Assembly (NCBI GenBank): GCA_030746535.1
Contig: JASLML010000014.1
Location: 1-34,912 of the forward strand
Direction of reading: 5' to 3'
DNA from: Fidelibacterota bacterium
GTDB taxonomy: Bacteria > Fidelibacterota > Marinisomatia > Marinisomatales > TCS55
Length of the DNA: 34,912 nt
Within the stretch, counting starts at the first letter, position 1, and each line of letters starts with the position of its first letter. The notes beneath the pieces were generated by a model. That model was not told the origin of the DNA, made no database searches, and worked only from the letters and a program-made list of their open reading frames with translations. A program made the translations under genes and the position numbers. Of this stretch, positions 29,023 to 34,912 are shown in pieces.

Positions 29023-30080
29023 TGTTTGCTGTTATTATGGCCGGAGGAAAAGGCAAGCGATTTTGGCCGTACAGCCGAAACGACCGGCCCAAGCAGCTCT
29101 TAAAGATCATTGGAGAAGAAACCATGCTTCAGATGACGGTAGACCGTCTAAAGAAACTGAAGTCTGTGGAGGATATTTTTATTGTAACGGGAAAGGACCT
29201 TGCACCGCTGATTCAAAAAGAAATAAAAGGCATTAGCAAAAATAATATCATTGTTGAACCTTCCGGGAAAAACACTGCTCCGTGCATTGGCCTTGCCGCA
29301 TTAAAAATCGGCCGGATTGATGAAAATGCAGTCATGGGAATTTTCCCCGCTGATCACCTAATCATTGGACATAAACTATTTCAAAAAGCACTTACGTCGG
29401 GTTCAAAAATTGCTACTAAAATGGATTCTCTCGTTACCATCGGCATAATACCGAGTTATCCGTCCACAGGATACGGATATATTCAGCACAGTTCCAGGCG
29501 GCTGAGGGGGTTTGATAATGCTTACAACGTGAAAACATTTGCAGAAAAGCCCCACTTGAGCCTAGCCAACCGATTTATCAGCAGCGGTGATTTTCTGTGG
29601 AACGGAGGCATGTTTATCTGGAAAATTTCCACAATTTTAGATCAGTTTGGGATTCATATGCCGGAATTAAGTGATCATCTTTTTCAAATTCAGGAACTTC
29701 AAAACAGCAGGAAATCTATCTCGGGAGTTTGGGATCGAATTGTGCCGGAATCCATAGATTACGGACTCATGGAAAAGGCGGACAATGTGCATGTAGTAAA
29801 GGCAGAATTTACATGGAGTGATGTAGGATCGTGGCAGTCTGTATTTGATCTTTCATCCAAAAATAAGCAAGGAAATGTGATTCGCGGCGATGGTGTATCC
29901 ATTGGAGGAACAAATAATTTCATTGATTCCAATGACAGATTTACCGCAGTCATCGGCGCGGATGATTTGGCGGTAATTCATACGGATGATGCAACGCTTG
30001 TGGTTCCGATGGAAAAAGTAGAAGAAGTAAAAAATTTAGTGGAGTATTTACAATCGAATAAACGTGAAGAATTGTTATGA
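29022..30080 (+). CDS. manC: Mannose-1-phosphate guanylyltransferase
   Basis: The 352-residue nucleotidyltransferase begins with the signature GGKGKRFWPYSRNDRPKQLL, then EPSGKNTAPCIGLAA, FPADHLI, GYIQHS, VKTFAEKP, FLWNGGMFIWK, and SIDYGLMEKADNVHVV followed by WSDVGSW. This is the single-function GDP-mannose pyrophosphorylase without the C-terminal isomerase half of the long ManC/AlgA type. It makes GDP-mannose for surface sugars. It overlaps the Ig-like lipoprotein gene upstream and the small unknown gene downstream. Confidence 0.94.
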   Translation: MFAVIMAGGKGKRFWPYSRNDRPKQLLKIIGEETMLQMTVDRLKKLKSVEDIFIVTGKDLAPLIQKEIKGISKNNIIVEPSGKNTAPCIGLAALKIGRIDENAVMGIFPADHLIIGHKLFQKALTSGSKIATKMDSLVTIGIIPSYPSTGYGYIQHSSRRLRGFDNAYNVKTFAEKPHLSLANRFISSGDFLWNGGMFIWKISTILDQFGIHMPELSDHLFQIQELQNSRKSISGVWDRIVPESIDYGLMEKADNVHVVKAEFTWSDVGSWQSVFDLSSKNKQGNVIRGDGVSIGGTNNFIDSNDRFTAVIGADDLAVIHTDDATLVVPMEKVEEVKNLVEYLQSNKREELL

Positions 30081-30355
30081 TACAGGAAATGAATCCTGAA
30101 AAAATGATGGAATTGTTTGAAGAATTAGCTGACCGGCTTCATATAGAACTTGTTTTGGGAACGGGAGATTTTGTCGGAGGATCGTGTATACTGAAAAATC
30201 AGAAATATGTTATCCTGAATAAAAAACATCCAATTGAATCCCGTCTTAAAATTCTCGCAAGCGAGTTTAAGTCGATGGATGTTACCGATGTATATATTGT
30301 GCCTGCTCTTCGGGAATTCATTGAAGAAAAAAGTTCAATTGATCAGCGGAATTGA
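30077..30355 (+). CDS. Small conserved-looking protein of unknown function
   Basis: I do not recognise a named family. The 92-residue soluble protein starts with a helix (PEKMMELFEELADRLHIEL), then GTGDFVGGSCILKNQKYVILNK, two or three beta strands with a glycine turn, then a helix (IESRLKILASEFKSMDV) and VYIVPALREFIEEKS. The start overlaps the manC stop by four bases, which supports it as a real, coupled gene. No Cys or His cluster suggests metal binding. It is followed by a 125-base gap and the EF-G-like gene. Confidence 0.7.
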   Translation: MIQEMNPEKMMELFEELADRLHIELVLGTGDFVGGSCILKNQKYVILNKKHPIESRLKILASEFKSMDVTDVYIVPALREFIEEKSSIDQRN

Positions 30356-30480
30356 ACTGCGATAAACGGCTTGCCTGAAAACGGCACGCTTCCTTACACT
30401 TTATCCCATTTTCCGCATGCCATTTTACGAAATCGAGGTAAGAGGTTTCGACAAATTTTAACAGAATAAGAGGATATTGA
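30356..30480 (+). promoter_or_regulatory. Leader of the EF-G-like gene with a short hairpin
   Basis: This 125-base gap precedes the EF-G-like gene and probably carries its promoter. CGAAATC at 30428-30434 pairs with GGTTTCG at 30444-30450 (seven pairs, one G-U) around a nine-base loop. AAGAGGA, about eight bases before the ATG, is a good ribosome-binding site. No -35/-10 could be fixed with confidence, and no T-tract terminator follows the upstream gene. Confidence 0.35.
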
Positions 30481-32559
30481 ATGAAAGAATATGCTTCTGG
30501 CGACATTCGAAATTTTGCACTTGTAGGCCATGGTGCATCCGGAAAAACTATGCTGGCTGAGTCCATGCTTGTTTGCGCAGGCGAAATAAACAGGCTTGGC
30601 ACCATTGAAGCAGGCAGCACCGTCTCTGATTATCATCCCGAAGAAAAAGAACGGCAGATTTCCATTCACTCCTGCCCGCTTCATTTGGAATGGGAGGGAA
30701 AGAAATTCAATTTTATTGATGCTCCCGGTTACATGGATTTTATCGGTGAAGCAATCAGTTCTCTGGCTGTTGCGGATTTATCTGTTGTAGTTATTCATGC
30801 GGTCAACGGAGTAGAGGTTGGCACCGAACAGGTTGTTGGCTACAGTACAGGGTTTGATATACCAAAAGTTCTGGTAATTAACGGGCTTGACCGCGAGCAT
30901 ACAAAATTTGACACAATACTTGCTCAATGTAAAAAACGGTTTGGCAACAAAGTTTTCCCTATGCAGCTGCCTGTAAATGCAGGACCCGGATTCAATCAGA
31001 TTGTTGATGTGCTTCGAAAAGAATTGATTACCTATAAAACGGACGGCAGCGGAACATTTTCGGAGGAAGCACTTCCGGAAGACTGGGAAGAAAAAGTGAA
31101 CCAGCTCCATGAAGAGTTGATTGAATATGTTGCAGAATCGGATGATACACTCCTCGAGAAATTTTTTGACGAAGGCGGTCTCTCAGAAGAAGAAATGCGC
31201 GGAGGAATTCATCAGGCTGTTCAGGATCAATCCTTCATCCCGCTGTTTTGTACAGCTGCAGGGTCAACTATCGGCGTAGCACGCCTGATGGATTTCTTGT
31301 CAAAATATGGATCTTCTCCGCTGGACCGTGAAAAGGTTTCAGCTACTAAACCAAACTCAGAGGAAGAAGTTGAGGTTCGGCTTGACGGATCGGATCCGGT
31401 TGTTTTTGTGTTTAAAACTATCAGCGAAGCTCATGTTGGAGAACTGTCCTTTTTTAGAGTTTACTCCGGCAAGGTGAGCACAGGCATGGATCTTTATAAT
31501 GCTTCGCAGGGACATTCCGAAAGATTCGGGCAAATGTTTGTTCTTAACGGGAAAAACAGAACCAGTTTATCTGCGTTGAATGCAGGAGACATCGGAGCTG
31601 TTGTAAAATTGAAATCAACTCATACAGGTGATACATTATGCCTTTCGAAAAATCCCGTTCACCTGAAGGGTGTGGATTATCCTAACCCAAACATTCATAT
31701 GGCTATTAAGTCTAAATCCAAAGGCGACGAGGAAAAACTTGCCGTCGGCCTTGCAACCATCCATGAAGAGGATCCGACGTTTGTTTACCATGTTGATCCG
31801 GAATTGAAGCAAACGGTTATTTCCGGACAGGGAGAACTGCATTTGCAGGTTGCCGTGGGAAGTTTAAGCAGGAATTACAATGTTGAACTGGATATGATGC
31901 AGCCAAAAATTCCCTACCGTGAAACAATTAAAGGCGCTGGTGATTCCAAATACCGCCATAAAAAACAATCCGGGGGCGCAGGTCAGTTTGCGGAAGTTTG
32001 GATGCGGATAGAACCGTCGGAACGCGGAAGAGGAGTGGAATTCAACGAATCTCTTGTAGGGCAAAATGTTGACAGAGTGTTTGTTCCATCCGTGGAAAAA
32101 GGTGTAACTGCGGCGTGCGTCGACGGAATCATTGCAGGCTACAGAGTTGTGGATGTAAAAGTGGATTTTTACGATGGGAAACAGCATCCGGTGGATTCAA
32201 AAGATATTGCATTCCAAATCGCCGGAAAGGAAGCATTCAAGGAAGCGTTTCGCAGTGCGCAGCCCTGCCTTTTGGAGCCGATTATGGACGTTTCCATCAA
32301 AGTGCCGGAAGATTACATGGGCGATGTGATGGGCGATTTATCCAGCCGCCGCGGAAAAATTCAGGGAATGGATTCCGAAGGCGCACTTCAAATTGTAAAC
32401 GCAAAGGTGCCGCAGGGAGAACTGCATCATTATTCAACCAGGCTTCGGTCTCTCACCGGCGGCCGCGGACTGCATTCGGAAGCATTCAGCCATTATGAAG
32501 AAATGCCGCGAGAACTGGAAAGCCGTGTGTCTTCGGCGCATCAAAACGAAGACGAATAA
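30481..32559 (+). CDS. EF-G-like translational GTPase (elongation factor G paralogue)
   Basis: The 692-residue protein has all five EF-G domains. The G domain shows G1 GHGASGKT (residues 16-23), G3 DAPGYMDF (80-87) and G4 INGLDRE. Domain III carries TVISGQGELHLQVAVG, domain IV KKQSGGAGQFAEVWMRIEP, and domain V EPIMDVSIKVPEDYMGDVMGDLSSRRGKIQG. Domains IV and V are typical EF-G, but canonical EF-G has DTPGHVDF and NKMD in G3 and G4. Here the catalytic His of G3 is Tyr84. This matches the EF-G-like group often annotated EF-G2, whose job is unsettled (a second translocase or ribosome-recycling role has been proposed for relatives). A standard fusA is expected elsewhere. Regulation is unknown. Confidence 0.9.
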   Translation: MKEYASGDIRNFALVGHGASGKTMLAESMLVCAGEINRLGTIEAGSTVSDYHPEEKERQISIHSCPLHLEWEGKKFNFIDAPGYMDFIGEAISSLAVADLSVVVIHAVNGVEVGTEQVVGYSTGFDIPKVLVINGLDREHTKFDTILAQCKKRFGNKVFPMQLPVNAGPGFNQIVDVLRKELITYKTDGSGTFSEEALPEDWEEKVNQLHEELIEYVAESDDTLLEKFFDEGGLSEEEMRGGIHQAVQDQSFIPLFCTAAGSTIGVARLMDFLSKYGSSPLDREKVSATKPNSEEEVEVRLDGSDPVVFVFKTISEAHVGELSFFRVYSGKVSTGMDLYNASQGHSERFGQMFVLNGKNRTSLSALNAGDIGAVVKLKSTHTGDTLCLSKNPVHLKGVDYPNPNIHMAIKSKSKGDEEKLAVGLATIHEEDPTFVYHVDPELKQTVISGQGELHLQVAVGSLSRNYNVELDMMQPKIPYRETIKGAGDSKYRHKKQSGGAGQFAEVWMRIEPSERGRGVEFNESLVGQNVDRVFVPSVEKGVTAACVDGIIAGYRVVDVKVDFYDGKQHPVDSKDIAFQIAGKEAFKEAFRSAQPCLLEPIMDVSIKVPEDYMGDVMGDLSSRRGKIQGMDSEGALQIVNAKVPQGELHHYSTRLRSLTGGRGLHSEAFSHYEEMPRELESRVSSAHQNEDE

Positions 32560-32567
32560 TACAGCCG

Positions 32568-33059
32568 GTGGATGAAAAATCCAGACTGTGGGCACCATGG
32601 CGGATTGAATACATTTCTGCTCCCAAAGCAGACGGCTGTATCTTTTGCGCCAAACCAGATGATGATAAGGACAGGAAGAACCTTATTCTTTATCGCGGAA
32701 ACCATTGTGTTGTTTTGATGAATCTTTATCCTTACAATAATGGGCATCTTATGATTTCCCCATACGAACACGTCTCAAACCCGACGGAATTGGACGAAGA
32801 CATTTTGCATGAGATCATGGAAATTTCCACAAAAAGCAAGGCAGTTTTGTCAGAAGCACTAAAGGCTGAAGGATTCAATTTTGGAGCAAATATCGGGAAA
32901 GCCGGCGGTGCTGGAATCGAAGAGCACATCCATTACCACATTGTACCAAGGTGGACAGGCGACACCAACTTCATGCCTGTTACAGGAAATTCAAAAGTGA
33001 TGGTAGAGGGATTGCTTGAAACGTATGATAAACTGAAACCGGGATTCGATAAAATTTAA
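32568..33059 (+). CDS. HIT-family nucleotide hydrolase/phosphorylase
   Basis: The 163-residue protein opens with RLWAPWRIEYI, then the zinc-type CIFC pair, LMNLYPYNNGHLMISPYEHV, and the histidine triad HIHYHIVPRW near residue 120. This is the FHIT/Ap4A-phosphorylase-like HIT subgroup (COG0537), which splits dinucleoside polyphosphates or related nucleotide conjugates. The start is a GTG nine bases after the EF-G-like gene; the LWAPWR block follows at once, so the start is well placed. It is probably in one transcript with the EF-G-like gene. Confidence 0.92.
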   Translation: MDEKSRLWAPWRIEYISAPKADGCIFCAKPDDDKDRKNLILYRGNHCVVLMNLYPYNNGHLMISPYEHVSNPTELDEDILHEIMEISTKSKAVLSEALKAEGFNFGANIGKAGGAGIEEHIHYHIVPRWTGDTNFMPVTGNSKVMVEGLLETYDKLKPGFDKI

Positions 33060-33060
33060 T

Positions 33061-33270
33061 ATGGATTTATTTTCACACTCTTGGCTTCCGTTTTTTTACC
33101 TGTACGGCGTTGGAGGACTATTCTTTTTTGCTGGAATTATAATCATACGCAAGAGCGGATCCATTGACCTAAAAAATCCAATACACAGCAATTGGCTTAA
33201 AATCCTTTATTTCGGTTTCATCTGGTATATGATGATCCATGGACTGCTAACACTGTTTGCATTGCGCTGA
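33061..33270 (+). CDS. Small two-helix membrane protein, possible symporter accessory subunit
   Basis: The 69-residue protein has two hydrophobic helices: about 8-28 (WLPFFYLYGVGGLFFFAGII) and about 46-67 (LKILYFGFIWYMMIHGLLTL). A short basic/polar link, RKSGSIDLKNPIHSN, separates them. I do not recognise a named family. Its stop TGA overlaps the symporter's ATG (TGATG), so the two are probably made together. Small membrane proteins are coupled to some sodium:solute symporters (for example DUF4212 and YhdT-PanF), so an accessory role is a fair guess, not shown. Confidence 0.75.
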   Translation: MDLFSHSWLPFFYLYGVGGLFFFAGIIIIRKSGSIDLKNPIHSNWLKILYFGFIWYMMIHGLLTLFALR

Positions 33271-34912
33271 TGGAAACGTTTCACAATATAGGAACCTCAA
33301 CGGACTGGATCGTCATGGTGGTGTATTTCCTCGCCATCATGTTATTCGGAAGCTACTTTGGAAGGTACACGCGGACAACTTCCGATTTCTTTTTCGGCGG
33401 ACGCAGATTTTCGTGGTGGCTGATTACGATGTCCATTGTGGCAACAGGTGTTGGCAGCCACAGTTTTGTAAAATATTCCGCTAAGGCATGGGAGCACGGA
33501 TTCAGCTCCACCATGACCTATATGAATGATTGGTTCTTTATCCCCTTTTTCATGTTTGGATGGCTTCCGATTCTGGTCTATTCTAAGGTCAGGTCCATTC
33601 CCGAATATTTTGAAAAAAGGTTCAGCCCGTCCGCAAGATTTTTAGCGACAATCCTCTTATTGCTCTATATGATCGGCTACATTGGTATTGGTTTCCTCAC
33701 GTTGGGGAAAGCGGTCATTCCTATGCTTCCGGAAGCATTCACTTTGTTCGGTTCGGATATCGAAATAACACTCATGCGCGCCATAGTCGTTATTGCAATT
33801 ATCACCGGCATTTATATCACATTCGGCGGCCAGACTGCTGTCATTTTCACCGATCTTTTACAAGGATTTATCCTCCTGTTTGCTGGACTGATGCTGTTTG
33901 CAATTGGAGTTTCCTATGTAGGAGGATTTGATACATTTTGGAATCTGCTTCCACAAACGTGGAAACTGCCATTGGCGGATTTCAATCAGCCTTCCAGTTT
34001 TAATTTTGTCGGGATATTCTGGCAGGATGCGGTTGCCGGATCCGTCGGATTTTTGTTCATGAACCAAGGCCTCATTATGCGGTTCATGGCCTGCCGAAAT
34101 GTGAATGAAGGACGCAAAGCAGCCGCCGTGAATATCCTTTTTATTCTTCCGATTTCCGCGATTGTTGTTGGTAATGCCGGCTGGATCGGCAAAGCAATCA
34201 GTGTTGCAAGTCCGGACATTGTGAGTCCGAATATTTCTCCCGATGAAATTTTTGTAGTAGTCGCGAGCATTGTAACCAGTCCGGGAATTTTCGGATTTGT
34301 AATGGCGGCCTTAACAGCGGCTCTAATGTCAACTGTTGATACGCTGATCAATGCAACAGCAGCTGTTTTCATTAATGATGTTTACCGCCCTGTAAAGAGA
34401 TATTTGAATAAATCATCTACTGACAACACGGATGAAAAAGGCGAATTAAGAGCTGCGCGGTATACATCCATTGCAATTACTGTTTCCGGTGTGCTGGCGG
34501 TGCTTGCTTTTAAGAATTTCCCGACAGTTTATGAAGCCCATGGATATTTCCATTCAACCCTAACACCTCCGCTCGTTGTGGCGATTTTCCTCGGAGTCTT
34601 CTGGAAGAGATTTACACCGTCGGCGGTGATCACGACATTTATTGGAGGAGTTGCGCTCATGATTCTGGGTGCACGGTATCCCGGAATACTTATTTCGCCT
34701 TTTGATCACGGGATTGCCATGGACCCGGCCAGACCGTATTCATACATCCGTGCCTTATACAATACATTGGTATGCGTTGGCGTAGGAGTAACAATTACTT
34801 TTCTTTCATTATTTCTGGAGCAAACCTCAAAGAATTTTTCGAGGCAGGCAATGCAGGGGCTGTCTATTCTTGCGGCTGTCCTGTTTTTTGCGGTACTGTT
34901 TGATCTTTTCGG
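33270..34912 (+). CDS. Sodium:solute symporter (SSS family), 3' truncated by window end
   Basis: The frame runs open from the ATG at 33270 to the window end: 547 codons without a stop, so it is truncated there. The protein is mostly membrane helices. SSS features are DWIVMVVYFLAIMLFGSYFG at the start, the TTSDFFFGGRRFSWWLITMS block, ATGVGSHSFVKYSA (sodium/substrate region of TM1), SIPEYFEKRF, YITFGGQTAVIFTDLLQGF, and MAALTAALMSTVDTLINATAA (TM8 region, second sodium site). The substrate cannot be read; sugar, amino-acid and carboxylate carriers share this pattern. More than 540 residues suggests a member with extra C-terminal helices. Confidence 0.92.
   Translation, partial: METFHNIGTSTDWIVMVVYFLAIMLFGSYFGRYTRTTSDFFFGGRRFSWWLITMSIVATGVGSHSFVKYSAKAWEHGFSSTMTYMNDWFFIPFFMFGWLPILVYSKVRSIPEYFEKRFSPSARFLATILLLLYMIGYIGIGFLTLGKAVIPMLPEAFTLFGSDIEITLMRAIVVIAIITGIYITFGGQTAVIFTDLLQGFILLFAGLMLFAIGVSYVGGFDTFWNLLPQTWKLPLADFNQPSSFNFVGIFWQDAVAGSVGFLFMNQGLIMRFMACRNVNEGRKAAAVNILFILPISAIVVGNAGWIGKAISVASPDIVSPNISPDEIFVVVASIVTSPGIFGFVMAALTAALMSTVDTLINATAAVFINDVYRPVKRYLNKSSTDNTDEKGELRAARYTSIAITVSGVLAVLAFKNFPTVYEAHGYFHSTLTPPLVVAIFLGVFWKRFTPSAVITTFIGGVALMILGARYPGILISPFDHGIAMDPARPYSYIRALYNTLVCVGVGVTITFLSLFLEQTSKNFSRQAMQGLSILAAVLFFAVLFDLF

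Overview
The window looks like a densely packed chromosomal segment from a Gram-negative, LPS-making bacterium of the FCB superphylum. It has Kdo and lipid A genes, an Lpt exporter operon, lipoproteins with Bacteroidetes-style lipoboxes, a PorD-like protein and large outer-membrane barrels. The gene style is reminiscent of Candidatus Marinimicrobia (SAR406), but that assignment is inference. No phage, IS element, CRISPR array, rRNA or tRNA was recognised. No gene-free stretch exceeds about 160 bases, and many neighbours overlap at TAATG or TGATG junctions, so long co-translated operons are likely.

Layout. 3-862 (+): end of a nucleotide-sugar SDR enzyme and an RmlC-type epimerase. 859-1713 (-): PorD-like secreted protein. 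1788-3206 (+): CCA-adding/poly(A) polymerase family enzyme. 3279-12678 (+): a long operon-like run gatC, kdsB, pyrG, kdsA, kdsC, lptC, lptB, rpoN, hflK, hflC, argF, joining CMP-Kdo synthesis (with the CTP supplier) to LPS transport and sigma-54. 12688-15360 (-): LpxH, a HEAT-repeat lipoprotein and a secreted FxLYD-like protein. 15517-18690 (+): a 1057-residue protein with a zinc-peptidase domain, a beta-propeller and an outer-membrane barrel. 18740-20331 (+): tgt and, overlapping it by one base, a peroxiredoxin whose catalytic cysteine codon is an in-frame TGA. 20341-27252 (-): tyrosine/homogentisate degradation operon (aminotransferase, HPPD, FAH, homogentisate dioxygenase, flavin reductase, a degenerate AMP-binding protein) ending in a secreted barrel-like protein. 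27340-34912 (+): Ig-like lipoprotein, GDP-mannose pyrophosphorylase, small unknown protein, EF-G-like GTPase, HIT hydrolase, two-helix membrane protein and a sodium:solute symporter cut by the window end.

Most notable: 19873-20331 is best read as a selenoprotein, a BCP/PrxQ-type peroxiredoxin with selenocysteine at residue 45. The TGA lies exactly at the peroxidatic position of the Px3TxxC motif, the frame continues in homologous sequence on both sides, and a hairpin of bacterial SECIS geometry follows it. A standard gene caller would report only an 84-residue C-terminal piece, or call it a pseudogene. The selenocysteine machinery (selA, selB, selC, selD) is not in this window and must exist elsewhere for this reading to hold.
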